From: Liquidambar formosana
Lineage: Eukaryota > Streptophyta > Magnoliopsida > Saxifragales > Altingiaceae
Direction: 5' to 3'
Length of the DNA: 64,000 nucleotides
NCBI GenBank assembly: GCA_039720395.1
Contig: CM077829.1
Span: 21,302,685-21,366,684 of the forward strand
Notes under the pieces: model-generated
Databases searched by the model: none
Told to the model about the DNA's origin: nothing
Seen by the model: the letters and a program-made list of their open reading frames with translations, nothing else
Part shown: positions 35,045 to 47,139 of the stretch, one piece after another
Layout: each line of letters starts with the position of its first letter
How positions within the stretch are numbered: the stretch's first letter is position 1
Position numbers and translations under genes: made by a program

Positions 35045-37991
35045 AAGCTACTATCAGGCATGTCATGATCTTCCTCTTCTAGGATCTCTGCAATGACTCC
35101 ATCTTCTAGGTACCAATTGTGAAGTGGCATGGTTGCATGGTGAATTGACGAATCTTGTCAATCTTCTACTACTGACTCCCCTAAAGTAAGAACCATATCT
35201 TGGAGTATGGTGACCATAGCCTCGGTGTCCACATGCTCTACCCAGTCTTTTTTCTTCTTTCCCACAGAATTGTACCAATTTGTCAAGCTCTGAGAATTCA
35301 GCCCTTCTGTAAAGTACTTGTCACAAAAATCTCTATCTACCAAAGCTGGATCGGAACTTGGGTAAAAAGTGCAATAGTGTGATGGCTCTTCCTTTTTGAA
35401 TTCTTGTACACATTCAAACCTCATAGTAAGGACCATGTCTTGAAACAAAGTAACCATGGTTTCAGAATCCATGTGCTCCACCCAATCTTCTTCTTTCTTC
35501 TCCTAATAATCATCATTGATGGCTTCATCATCCACCATTTCACCGGTGGTTGGATACCACTCGGTGAAGAAAATCTCAAACCCCGGGATTCTGATCTTGG
35601 TTGTTGGATTGAACATAGGCTTGGGGAACCCACAGTACAGGAAGTCATCCCCTTCCTTGATAAAATAGCCATTTAGAGTTGGCCTATATAGTGAAATCTT
35701 AAAATCTGGCACCCTTCCTTCGGCTCTAGCTTTTCCCTTCTCCTTATTCCTCCTTGTCATTTCTGCATAGTCATTCTTAGTGGGCTCATATCCTAACCCA
35801 AAAGTGTAGGAAACAACCCGGCTTTGAATAGAATGGGGAATTCCTTGTTGGCGACGCCCTAGGCCCATACCCGGAAAGAAATTCATTTTCCGCATTATCT
35901 CACCAATATGTAAATTACCATGGGGACAATAGTCAAAGGGTATCAATTCTTCTTTTTCCAACTCCTTTTCTATGCACTGCACATACTCAAACCCAAACAA
36001 GGGTATCTCAACTAATTCTGGTTTTATTTCACATTCGGGTACTCCCGCTATTTTCAAATCATAGTCCCCTTGAAGCGTAACAATGGCTCCCTCATGTGGG
36101 AACTTTACCTTTTGATGCAATGATGATGGTACAGCCCCAACAGGATGAATCCAAGGCCTTCCCAATAATAGATTAAAACATGACGGCACATCCAAGACCT
36201 AAAACTCCACTCTAAACTCTGTGGGTCCCATGATTAGAAGTAAAGTGATCACCCCAATTACTTCTCTACGAGTGTTATCATACACCCTCACTGTCTGCCT
36301 AGATGGAGTGAAATCAGTGGGCCCCAAGCCCAAAACAGTTGCAGTTCTCAAGGGATATACATTCAGTGCGGAACCATTATCAATTAAGACCGTAGGAACC
36401 CTCTTCCCCATGGTGTCAACAGTTATGTGCAAAGCTTGGGAGTGGCTTGGCCCACTTTTAGGTAAGTCAGCCTCTGTAAACACTATAGTGGAATTCTTCG
36501 GAGCAGGGTTTACTAGATTCACCAATCCCTCAGGAGACAAATCAACCGGAACCTGTATCTGATTTAAAAACTTCAGCACTGTCTGTCTATGTTTATGAGA
36601 GGCCATAAGCAAGCCCCATATGGTGATATTGGCATTGGTCTTCTTCAATTGTCTGAGTACTTCATCCTCTTCTTCTTGCACATCAAAGCGCTTATCTAAC
36701 CCACCCAGTGGATTATCAGATTCCAAGTGCGGAGGCTTGAAATGGCGGCCCCCTCTTGTCATGTGGTCTACTTCTTCATCACTAGCCATATGTCATCAAT
36801 TTCATTTGTGTCACCCATTAGGTCATCCCATTCAATCATATCAATGTCCTCCATTTGTACCTCCTCGGGTATGTCATCCCAACCAGTGGGAATTATGGGC
36901 TCACTTGGCAATGGATCAGGATAAAGCACATAGTAATCAAATTTCCCCGAAGGTTCTCCTAATAGCCCCATTTGAGGGTCTCCTGCTTCATACCTTTCTT
37001 TCAGCTACTGTTGGATAGACTTCTTCGGCAATTGTAGGGCCTTTTGATCAACGAGGTCTTGAACAATCTTTTTCAACATAGCACAGTCCTCAGTGTCATG
37101 GCTGGATATACCATGGTATTGGAAATATTGATGGGGTGTTTGGGGTCTTGGCTTTGGAGGGTGAGGTATGATAAAGCCTTTGTTACAGCATTGGTAAAAG
37201 GCTTGGGTCAAGGACATGGGTAATGGGGTGTATTGTCTTATAGGTAGGCAAGGTCGAGATGGGTCAGCTTCAATGGCATTTATGGGGTTGGATGAACTAT
37301 GAGAGGGAAGTGGATTTTGGGTGACATTTGGGCGATTTGGTGGAGTTGGCGGTGAGATGATTTTTTTGTCAAGTAAGTCTTGGATCTCATGCCTGAGGCG
37401 ATAGCAACGGTTGGTTGAGTGGCCTTTGTCTTGGTGGAATTTTCAATATTCATTTTCATTGTAGTTCTTGGGCAATGGGTTTGGTGGTGGTCTTGGGTTG
37501 AGAGGTTTCAACAGGCCTCGGCTCTTTAGCTTTTCAAGCACTTTCTCCAGTGGCATGTGCAACTCAGTGAATTCGCGAGGTGGGTTGGTGTCATTTAGGG
37601 AGATAGGTTGAGTGGGTTGGGTTATGGCATTGACCTCGGCATTGTTTTTCCCAGCAAAGTTCGGCCTGCGGCTCCTTTGGACTTCTTCTGTCTTGATTGA
37701 CCCATCGGCAATAACATCCTCAACTTGTGTACCTGCTCCGATAAGAACCTTGAAATTAGGGAAATAGTGAGCAAAGAGGTGCTTGTGATACACCGACAAT
37801 AGGTTCTTAACCACCAACTGAATCTGATCTTCTTCATTTGGTCTATCAGCCATTTTCGAGGCCTTTTGCCTCCACCTTGTAATGAAAGCAGGGAAAGTCT
37901 CATTAGCCCCTTGTTTCGTGGTCTCTAGGTCCCTTCGTGTGACATCCACCTCAGTGTTGTACTTGTAGTGCTCCGAAAACTCATTACATAT
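35045..37991 (-). pseudogene. Element A: gag-protease, 5' truncated and broken
   Basis: Homologous to the intact gag-protease of element C. From the right it begins within gag, where element D inserted after CATAT (37987-37991). Then come the spacer, a zinc-knuckle-like region whose first cysteine codon is now TGA near 37440, a stop near 37010 (GAG to TAG), a one-base deletion near 36790, the protease with DNGSALNV and LLGRPWIH, a TAG at 36199-36201 in place of a glutamine codon, and further stops near 35480-35510. Confidence 0.9.
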
Positions 37992-39426
37992 TGTGGACCT
38001 CGGAAAAGTGGCCCACACGGGATTGGAAAAAGGAAAGGAGTCGCCACCTTATTTTTTAAAAGAAACAAGGAAAACCCTAAAAAATGGTTTTGTTTCAGGA
38101 AAACAAAAGATTGACTCCATATTTAAAAATGGTAAGGCAAATGATCTTTTGGAAACCAGAGAAATCGGGGATTCGGAGGCTAAGTTACGATATGGGAAGG
38201 TTCTAGGCAAAGCCTATAGGCACCCATATCGCCCTAAACGGTCTCTTAATTTAATTGGGCTAAATCAAAGTCTTAATCACACACAAATCAACAATTATCA
38301 TCACAAGACAGCATGCATATCATTCATTCATTCATCCATATAGTCAAGTAAATCAAAGAAAAATAGAAAAAAGAAAGAGAGAGGGGAGAAAACCTAGGAT
38401 ACTTTGTATCCTAGGGCGGACTTGAACCTCACGAAGAGCGCCTACGTACCATGTATGGAAATACATAGATCAAAGTCCACGTAGTTCGAAAGGGAATAGG
38501 GTTATAACCTAATCAAGGCCTATGGTAAACCCTAAGTTTCCTTTCAAGTAAAACATGGTAAGTATCCAAAATAAATGATTCTCAAAAGATCTTTAGAAAA
38601 TATAGAATTTGATAAAGATGGAAACTTTGATTCAAAAAAGGTATTTTTTAATGAAAGGAAACTATAGAAATTACCATACCCCTCTATTAGGAAACAACCC
38701 TAGGAGGAGAAAGGGAAAGTTTTAAGGAAAGGAAAGAAGGGTGAATTAGGGCACCCTCATACCCTACTTACCTTTAAGCAAAAGCAACCTGTCAAAATAA
38801 CCACCCTATTGCATAAGGTAATTATCTTATTCGCAAGATTTCATCTTGCAATAGCCAAAATAACCACCCCACATTGGTAGGGTAGTTGCACCTGTTGTAC
38901 CTGTCAAGCATCTGCAATTTGCATGCAAAACACACCAAAATACCAACCAACCAAGCTAAGTTCCAATCAAGCAATTATCATGCTTAAACATAGGCTAACA
39001 CATGCTCAAAACTCATCATTAAAGCCATTAAACAGATCTGGACAGAATTGAAATAAGGTCTAAAATCACTCATAAGTCATGCAAAGAACACCAATCATGA
39101 ACCAATAAGAACCCTAATTCAATCCTATATGTAATGACATGCAATAAACCCTAAAATCCACTATTATGAATGTAAAAAATATCATTTTTAGGGAAATAAA
39201 CAAATCTGGACAGAATTGAATTAAAGCCTATGTTCATCCACTAAGCATGCAAACAACATAAATAGTGAACAACCATAAACCCTAATTTGATCCTAGAACC
39301 ATGACATGCATAAGAACCCTAAAATCAACTATGTGAATGCTTAAAAATATCATAGTTATCAAATATGCAGCACATATATCAACTATGAAGAAAAATGAAG
39401 AAAAAACCCTAACACAAGGATGAATG

Positions 39427-39965
39427 AAACCCTAGAATCACAATTGTGCTCAAAATCACATAAAATAACTCTAAATCATGCAAAACTCATCATAGACATC
39501 ATTCTAATCATGCATATTAATCAATAGAAGCATCAACACATGATAAAAACACAAGCTTGCACATGAAGTATAGCTATTCTAAGTAAAAACCTAATTTCAG
39601 CACAAGAGAAACCCTAGAATCCCAAACATTCAGTAAATCACATGGAACAGCATCCTAGCATACTAAACAGCCCATAAACATCATCCTAATCATGCATACA
39701 TACCAATGGAAGCAACAAGACATGATAAAAACACAAGCTTTAATATGCAAAAGAGTTATTTCATGCAGAAAACCAATTTCAGCACTAAGGAAACCCTAGA
39801 ATCCCAAACATGCAGTAAATCACATGGAATAACATCCTAGCATACTAAATAGCCCATAAACATTATCGTAATCATGCATACATACCAATGGAAGCAACGA
39901 GACATGATAAAAACATAAGCTTTGATATGCAATCATCTTATTCTATGCAAAACCCTAACTTTAAA
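39427..39965. repeat. Three tandem copies of about 181 bp inside the element D LTR
   Basis: GAAACCCTAGAATC recurs at about 39427, 39610 and 39790, with the following bases (CATGCATACATACCAATGGAAGCAAC and similar) repeated in register. An earlier, more diverged pair begins with CTGGACAGAATTGAA at about 39037 and 39207. These duplications help explain why this LTR is longer than that of element C. Confidence 0.75.
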
Positions 39966-40417
39966 AGAGAGAAGAGGAGGAAGGGGGGTATACCTATGGT
40001 GAAGTATCCTCTTGCTGCTGTAGGGAGTCCTCCTTCCTCTTATGCACTGCTGGGAATTCCTTCCTTCAAGCCTTCAAGCCAAACTCTAGCCCTCCTTCAA
40101 GCTTTCTCTCACACTCTCTCACTCAAAGTTTAGGTTAAACTACCCTAAGGATGGCTGCCATAGCCTCCAATATGCCTCTCACTTCAGAAATTGCCTCCCT
40201 TATTACTGAAGTATAAGAGGGTATTTATAGGGATTGAGGGAAAACCCTCAATGGTTGGGATTAAAACCCTAGGGATTGATCCAAGGGCTCTTAGAGGTTC
40301 CCTTGGGGCTCAAGTAGGTCAAATAGGGCTGAAATTAGGGTTAAATGGCGGCTGGAGGCGAGCAAATCCAAGGAAATAGGGTGGGAGCCGCGTCAAGGAC
40401 TCAAAAAAGGAAAGTGG

Positions 40418-40497
40418 CTCGGGTGACCACCTAGGGCTGGGTGGCTAGCAGCCTGGGCCCAGGTGGCTAGCCGCCCAGGCCTGGGTGGTCACCCGAG
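40418..40497. promoter_or_regulatory. 80-bp GC-rich palindrome in the U3 part of the element D LTR
   Basis: Begins CTCGGGTGACCACC and ends GGTGGTCACCCGAG, with GGGCCC at the centre. It is the same length as, and nearly the same sequence as, the palindrome upstream of gene 2 at 5794-5873. In LTR sense it lies about 190 bp upstream of the TATA box. Confidence 0.8.
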
Positions 40498-41206
40498 GCC
40501 ATGTCATCCTCAGCCCATTTTTGACCCCTTTCGGCTTCCAAATGTGTTTCAGGGCTCAAATCAACTCCGATTTTGACGAAACGAAAGCCAAAATGACCGT
40601 GTTTCGAAGGGTAATGTAATTTGAGTCACTTGAGGGCAAGAAAACCTAGCCATGGCTGCATGGTTGGGTCCTACAAAGGTGGTTAACAGCTATGCCTCAA
40701 CATCGCTTAGCTTAGGTATGCAAATAGGGTCGCACCGAATGCTTTCTAATTCGAAATTCAACCTCCCTAAACACATTTGGGGATGAAATTAAGACTAGTT
40801 AAGGTCAAATGAGTAGTCATAGAGTGAAAGTCATGAGCCAATTCGAGCTAACCCGAAGTAGGTCTCTTAGCCAACCTGAGCCTTGTTGAGCCATTCTAAT
40901 CCCGAACCATCAATTCATCGAATTGAACCCATAAATACCTCAAATGCAGCCATATGAACTCCAATTGGCAACTTGGAGATCATTTCAAGGTCAAATGGAA
41001 AGTTTGTGTCCAAAAAGACGATTATGCCCCTCAAGTCACAAAAGTTCTTATTAACCCTCAAGATCAACTCCAAATCGAACCAAAATTCATACACACTATC
41101 CTTAGGACCCTAGAAACTCAATGCAAAAGAGTAGAATCAAAAAGGAAACAAAAAAGACACACGAAATGACAAACCCTAGCTAAGGTGGCAAAAATGGGGT
41201 GTGACA

Positions 41207-41224
41207 GAAGCCCCTCATTGGTGA
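41207..41224 (-). promoter_or_regulatory. Polypurine tract region of element D
   Basis: On the minus strand CCAATGAGGGGCTTC abuts the LTR start TGTCACACC. Element C has the same words at 47007-47024. This is the expected primer for plus-strand DNA synthesis. Confidence 0.75.
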
Positions 41225-41439
41225 GCAAGTTTCACTTGCGAACCAATGACCAAAAGAACAACCCATTTTTGCCCGGGGAATTGATTTCATCAAGACCCAC
41301 TGGGGAAAAGAGAGTCATCACATCATTGAATTCTTCGAATTCATCATACACAAGCATAATGGTACTCCTCATAAGTTCTACAGAACTCTTCATACTGTAT
41401 ACCAGTTTCACTGGGGGGACAAGATAAAATATCCATAGC

Positions 41440-42232
41440 GTACATTGAACTACGTTCGATGAAAGGTCTTCTCATACTACACCAATGGCTCTAGTGAATA
41501 ATACAAGGTATCCATAGCTTACATCAAATCTACGTTCGATGAAAGGTCTTCCCATACTACACCAATGGCTCTGGTGAATAATATGAGGTATCCATAGTTT
41601 ACACCGAATCTGCATTCGATGAAAGGTCTTCCCATACTACACCAATGGCTCTGGCGAATAATACGAGGTATCCGTAGCTTACATCGAATCTGCATTCGAT
41701 GAAAGGTCTTCCCATACTACATCAATGGCTCGGGTGAATAATACGAGGTATCCGTAGCTTACACCGAATCTGCGTTCGATGAAAGGTCTTCCCATACTAC
41801 GCCAATGGCTCTGGCGAATAATACGAGGTATCCGTAGCTTACATCGAATCTGCGTTCGATGAAAGGTCTTCCCATACTACACCAATGGCTCTGGTGAATA
41901 ATACGAGGTATCCGTAGCTTACACCGAATCTGCGTTCGATGAAAGGTCTTCCCATACTACGCCAATGGCTCTGGTGAATAATACGCGGTATCCGTAGCTT
42001 ACACCGAATCTGCGTTCGATGAAAGGTCTTCCCATACTACGCCAATGGCTCTGGTGAATAATACGAGGTATCCATAGCTTACACCGAATCTGCGTTCGAT
42101 GAGAGGTCTTCCCATACTACGCCAATGGCTCTGGCGAATAATACGAGGTATCCATAGCTTACACCGAATCTGCGTTCGATGAAAGGTCTTCCCATACTAC
42201 ACCAATGGCTCTGGCGAATAATACGAGGTAAA
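41440..42232. repeat. 80-bp tandem array made of two hairpins per unit (element D)
   Basis: GAAAGGTCTT (or a one-base variant) occurs at 41461, 41541, 41621 and every 80 bases to 42181, ten times without a change in period. Each unit has an inverted repeat of the type CATCGAA-TCTGCG-TTCGATG (for example 41842-41861) and another of the type CGCCA-ATGGCTC-TGGCG (41800-41816). Some units have CACCA-ATGGCTC-TGGTG instead, keeping the pairing. Arrays between integrase and the 3' LTR are known in Tat/Ogre elements as a source of satellite DNA. Confidence 0.92.
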
Positions 42233-42660
42233 ACTATGCCGTCAAGGCTATCTCAAAACATGAGAAAGATACATCCTTCTCATATTCAAATCATCAAGGT
42301 TATCATGTAACACGAGAGAGATTGCGTCCCTTTTATGTTCAAACCATCAAGGTTATCATTCAAATATTAAAGTGATCACATAACACAAGAAAGATCACGT
42401 CTTTCTCTTGCTCAAATCATCAAGGTAAACACATACCACAGGAAAGATTGCATCTTTCAAACTATCAAGGTAAACATGTGACATGAGAAAGATTGCATCC
42501 TTCTCATATCAAACCCTCAAGGTGAACACATAGCATGAGAAAGATCGCGTCCTTCTCATAATCAAACCATCAAGGTAAACACAAATCATGGGAAAGATTG
42601 CATCTTTCAAGTCATCAAGGTAAGCATGTAATCATGAGAAAGATTGCATCTTTCTCTCAC
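42233..42660. repeat. 60-bp hairpin repeats of element D
   Basis: Homologous to 53-440. Units carry GAAAGAT-TGC-ATCTTTC inverted repeats (a perfect 21-base example at 42636-42656) separated by CATCAAGGTAAACACA-like linkers. From 42661 to 43103 there is non-coding sequence like 441-622 and 2296-2531. Confidence 0.75.
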
Positions 42661-43103
42661 TAAGTCATCAAGGCAAAGGTAAGCTTCTACTTACCAACAC
42701 ACTCAACAATTCACCAAGTCATCTCACATGGAGGCTATTCATGCCTCAACTCAAACATCAACTCATATAGGAGACACATTCTCCTCATGAAAGCAATCAT
42801 TCACATGCATATAGGGAAGGTATCTTTATCCCAAATGACAACGAATCATAGTGACATAAGAGGGAATTCATCCCTAATGATCAAAGGTCATATGCATAGA
42901 GAGGGTTGTTCAACCCTACTAGCATGCCATGCCCACACAAGGGCTACCAACGCAATCCATTTCAAATCATTTCATGTCAAACAATGTCAAGGTATTCACT
43001 CATTTTTCAACTCAAAACATGCTTGAGATTGCATCTCAAGGAGGGTTCACAAGCGTGAATAGGCGAGCAAAGGCCAAATGAGCGCAACGGAGCGAGCAAG
43101 GGG

Positions 43104-43197
43104 GGGTGACCACCTGGCTGCAGGTGGGTTGCCGCCCAAGCCTAGGCGGCTTGCCACCCCAGGCGGCTTGCCACCCTAGGCTGGGTGATTACCCGAG
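43104..43197. promoter_or_regulatory. GC-rich imperfect palindrome upstream of gene 1 (element D)
   Basis: Counterpart of 2532-2609, with one extra internal GGCGGCTTGCCACCC-type repeat. Lies about 300 bp upstream of the gene 1 start. Confidence 0.55.
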
Positions 43198-43494
43198 GCT
43201 GGTGCTGCCCATTTTGAGGGTTTTTAAACCCTTGACCTCCCATTTGTTGCACACACACACCCAGCTCGAAAATAGAGAGTTTCTCTCTCTAGAAACCCAT
43301 TCCATCTTCTCCAATCACTCACACACACATTCTCATTCAAAGTTTCACTTTCAATTCAAGTTGTATGCATGAAATAGCATCAAGAACAAGCCATTCAACA
43401 ACAAAAACAAGCATCAATCATCCATTTGCAAGATCAAATTCATCATCTTCCTTATCCAACCCATTTTTCTCATATACAAGCTCAACCATCATCA

Positions 43495-44249
43495 ATGGCT
43501 TCTAGCAATGATTCCAACATCAAGTATCCATATTATGTGATCAAGAATACATACAAGGCACCAATCTATGATGAATCCCAAGACAAGGTGTTGCTTGAAC
43601 CCAAGAAGCATCTCTCATACCTCTATTCCCAACATGAGGTTAGTTCTTCCCAACTTAACATGTTTATCTTGAAATCTTGATTTCTATTGGATAAAATGCA
43701 TTCCCATGATCTTCTTTTGATTGTTTCTATCATTGTTAAGCCAAGTTCATTGATTTGGCAAGGATTGAATGTGTAAAAAGCTTGTTTCCCAATGCTTGAG
43801 AAAAGATGCCCACCAAGTGTTTGATAAAATGCTAAAGAGACAAAAACATGTTCAATTCTTGAAAAACCAATTGGTTTGCATTGTAGTACAAAGTCAAATG
43901 GCCTTGGCAAGGATTTGGTATACAAAATCTTTTATTTCAATGCTTGAAAACAAGTTACACACCAAGTGTTCGATAAAATGCCCGAAAGGCAAAACCATGT
44001 TCAATCCTTACAAAATCAATGAATTTGAATACACAAAGTCATGGGCATTCATTTCTAATTCATTTCATGAATCAAAACCCATATTTTTAAAACTTTTTGA
44101 AAAACCATTTGAAATCAATTACCAATGTATGCCCAATATCTCTATGTTTTCAATGCTAACTCAATACTCAATCCTTTGACATAGCCCGACTTCCAAAGTC
44201 TCCGTACAAGGACATCAATAAAGGGGCTCATCTCATGGTGGAGACATAT
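43495..44249 (+). CDS. Gene 1 (D copy), 5' part: exon 1, intron 1 and start of exon 2
   Basis: Exon 1 is 43495-43638 (MASSNDSNIKYPYYVIK and on, 48 codons) and ends before GTTAGT. The intron holds the two PPR-like remnants. Exon 2 probably begins at about 44224 and is cut at 44249 by element C, with CATAT duplicated. The rest of the gene resumes at 62813. ATG 43495 is chosen because the coding match with the A copy starts there and an upstream TTG-initiated frame is unlikely. Before element C inserted, this copy could have been intact. Product: PMD-family protein. Confidence 0.7.
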
Positions 44250-47006
44250 TGTGAACCCCTGAAATTGGGCCCACGAGGGATTGAAAAGAAAAATGGGTTT
44301 GAAAAAGAAAAAGGAAAGGAGTCGCCACCTTATTTTTTAAAGGAAACAAGGAAAACCCTAAAAATAGTTTGTTTTAGGAAAACAATTTGAATGACTCCAT
44401 AAAAAAGGAAAGGCAAAAACCAATCTTTTGAAAACCAAAGAAATCGGGGATTCGGAGGCTAAGTTATGACATGGGAAGGTTCTAGGCAAAGCCTATAGGC
44501 ACCCATGTCACCCTTTCGGTCTCTCAGTTCATTTGGGCTAAATTAAAGTCTTTCCATACAAAAATCAGCAAGTATATCATCACAAGAATTGCATGCATAT
44601 CATATATTTCATTCATCCATCCATGCATAATAAGCAAATAAAAACAGAAAATAAAAAAGAAGAAAAGAAAACATAAATAAACCTAGGATGCTTGGATCCT
44701 AGAACGGACTTGAGCCTCACGAAGAGCGCCTACGTACCATGCAACGAAATACATGGATCAAAGTCCACATAGTTCGATTAGAACTAAGGTTAAATCCTAA
44801 TACAAACCTATGGTAAAAACCCTAGGTTTCCTTATTTGATCAAAAGAGTTGAATATGATAGAAAGTTTGATTTTAGGAAAGAAATCCACAAAATGGAAAC
44901 TTTAATAAAAACCAGAATTTTGTTGGTTAAGGAAACCTCTAATTAAACCATAGGATCATATTAAAAATTAACCCTAAATAGGGAGAAGAGAATGAGTTAA
45001 GAAGAAAGGTGAATTGGGGCACCTTCACACCCACTTACCTGAGCGCAATTAGCTCCAAGCATTTAGCCATTTCAGACATAAGCAGCCCTATTTGCCATGG
45101 GACAAATACCACACCTATTTGCACCTTTACAAGTGCTCAAAACCATGCAAAAACACTAACATGCAAATCTGGACAGAATAGTATTATGACCTAAAATCAT
45201 CCACTAAGCATGCCAATAGCAAAAACAGCGAACAATAATAAGTCCTAACATATTCCTAGAACCATATCATGCATAAAAACCCTAAAACATACTAACATGC
45301 ATGCAAAACTATCATGTTTACTCCATATGAAAAACATATACAGCAAACACGAAGAAAAACCAAATAAAAAAGTCTACTTTATCATGCTATATGAAAACAA
45401 ACACGAAACAATGACTCTAAAACCCTAAACTCACAAATATGCTTAAAAACATACAAAACATACTTTAATCATGCTAAAACCAAACTAAACAGAAATTAAA
45501 TCATGCATATTAACTAACTAAAGCAATATAACATGATGAAAATCCTAACTCTAACATGCAATGACACTAATCCTAACACAAGGACAATAGGAGCACAAGA
45601 ATCACAACTATGCATTAAAAACCTAAAGGACAGCCCTAAAGCATGCTAATCAGTAGATAAAAAATAGATATTCCATGTATATTAACTAGCTAGAGTGTTA
45701 ATACATGATAAAAAAGTTACCTTTAACATGCAATAGGCCTAACCCATATGAAAACCTAGTTTAAGCTTGAATAGAGAAGGAGAATACCTTAGGAAGTGGC
45801 TCCCCTTGTGTTTTTAGAGTGAATCAAACCAACACGAATCCTCCTCTTTGTCAAAGTGGTATCACAGCAAAGAGATCAAAACTCACTCAACTTTGAAAAG
45901 AAATAGAAAACAAAAAGAGAACAAGAAAAAAGAAAAGTGATTTTCGTCACTTTGCAGCAGCAGCAACTTCAATCGCGTTTTTGGGTATGAAAACGTTGGA
46001 TGTGGACAAAGCTTGTGAAATACAAAGTTGTAGAGAATGGAATTATCTTTCTAACAAGACCAATGTCATCAAATTCTGACTTCGGATGAAAAAGTTATGA
46101 TTAAAATACGACTGCTGGTTTTCAGAAAATCTGCTGCTGAATTATGACGAATTTCACTCCCTCCAAACCCTCTTCTCCTCCCCTTGTTTAAAGACATTAA
46201 GAGAGTATTTATAGCTGAAATCTGGAGTTTCCCTTTCCTTCCTGGACTAGGTTTCCTTGGAGAATAATCAAAAGGTATTTTATAATGATAAAAGACTTCT
46301 AATCTGAATAGGAAAAGGAAATTGTCTTTTATAAAAATTGGGAGACTGACCGCTAACACGCATGCACATGTATCGTATGTGCGTACACACACTCATCACA
46401 TACGTACACGTGTTAGTGTCATGATAAAAATGGCTAATTTAATAAAATAATTTTCTTTTCATTTTAACCAAAAATCTCATGCTGTGATTCGCACTAATTC
46501 TTCAAGGATAATCCGTAAATAACCACACTAAACTCATCATCAGGCCATATCAAAATTGAACTTCATGAAACACTTTTGAGGGTAAAATGATGACTAATGA
46601 AAGTCAATTTGAAAAGATTTGGTTGGTAATTGTGAGTCAATTAGAGCTAACCCAAGGAAGGGTCAATTAACCAACTTGAACCACATCGAGCCATTTTAAT
46701 CCCGAGCCATTGACTTACCAAATTGAACCTAGAAATACCTCATATGCATCCATATGAACTCCAATTGACAATTTGGAGATCATTCCAAGGTCAAATGAAA
46801 AGTTTGGGACTTAAAAGACGATTATGCCCCTCAAGTCACAAAAGCTCTTATTATCCCTCAAGATCAACTCCAATTTGAACCAAAATTCATATCCATTGTC
46901 CTTGTGACTCTAGAAAACTAATGCAAGTGACTAGACTCAAAAACAAAACAAAAACATGCATGAAATGATGAGCCCTAGTAAGGTGGTGCAAAAATGGGGT
47001 GTGACA
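44250..47006 (-). repeat. 3' LTR of element C
   Basis: Plus-strand ends are TGTGAACCCC and GGGTGTGACA. Contains the complement of TATAAATA at 46206-46213 and an alternating purine-pyrimidine imperfect palindrome at 46353-46416. No coding sequence; short frames such as 45009-45194 and 46069-46392 recur in every LTR copy only because the LTRs are nearly identical. Confidence 0.97.
46353..46416. promoter_or_regulatory. 64-bp imperfect palindrome of alternating purine-pyrimidine type
   Basis: Starts CTAACACG and ends CGTGTTAG, with CATGCACATGTATCGTATGT-like contents. It lies about 140 bp upstream of the LTR TATA box in LTR sense. The same element is at 62154-62217 and, reversed, at 30638-30701. 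Such sequence can form a cruciform or Z-DNA; its role is unknown. Confidence 0.6.
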
Positions 47007-47024
47007 AAAGCCCCTCATTGGCGA
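47007..47024 (-). promoter_or_regulatory. Polypurine tract region of element C
   Basis: On the minus strand CCAATGAGGGGCTTT directly precedes the 3' LTR start TGTCACACC. Matches the element D site at 41207-41224. Confidence 0.75.
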
Positions 47025-47139
47025 ACAAGTTACACTTGTGAACCAATGATAAAGAACAACCCATTTTTGGCCAAAAAGCCCGGAGAAACCACACACTGAT
47101 ACCAACAATGATGGGAGGTTGAAAACCTGAGACTGAAAT

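Larger units (their letters stand above)
1..37991 (-). mobile_element. Element A: Tat/Ogre-type Ty3-gypsy retrotransposon, fragmented
   Basis: This is the oldest layer of the stack. Reading leftward from 37991 it shows gag-protease (37991-35045), a short intron (35044-34859), RT-RNaseH-integrase (34858-7652, in pieces), then on the opposite strand gene 2 (6018-7304) and gene 1 (2907-5543), and finally hairpin repeats that run off the left edge. Its 3' LTR lies before position 1. Its 5' LTR and the start of gag are displaced past 64000, because element D inserted at 37992. Three other insertions split it: 623-2295, 8650-27994 and 28600-33073, each with a TSD whose two copies rejoin the broken sequence when compared with element C or D. 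The presence of a second RNase H domain after the gypsy RNase H places it in the Tat lineage. Every long reading frame carries stops or frameshifts, so it is inactive. Confidence 0.9.
37992..41206 (-). repeat. 3' LTR of element D
   Basis: Plus-strand ends are TGTGGACCTCGG and GGGGTGTGACA, about 3215 bp. Both ends resemble the element C LTR but the middle differs. It contains a minus-strand TATA box (TATAAATA, complement at 40222-40229), the 80-bp GC-rich palindrome at 40418-40497, and internal tandem copies of about 180 bp. GCCTACGTA at 38440-38448 is shared with the element C LTR. The 62-codon frame at 40191-40379 is not convincing as a gene. Confidence 0.9.

Noticed and set aside
41440..42232. 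Possible CRISPR-like array because of the exact repeat period
   Set aside because: The whole 80-bp unit is repeated with no unique spacers, in plant retrotransposon DNA; a simple tandem array explains it.
45009..45194. 61-codon frame in C LTRs, also at 60810-60995 and in reverse at 31892-32077
   Set aside because: Identical only because the LTRs are near identical; AT-rich, no start context, no similarity to a known protein.
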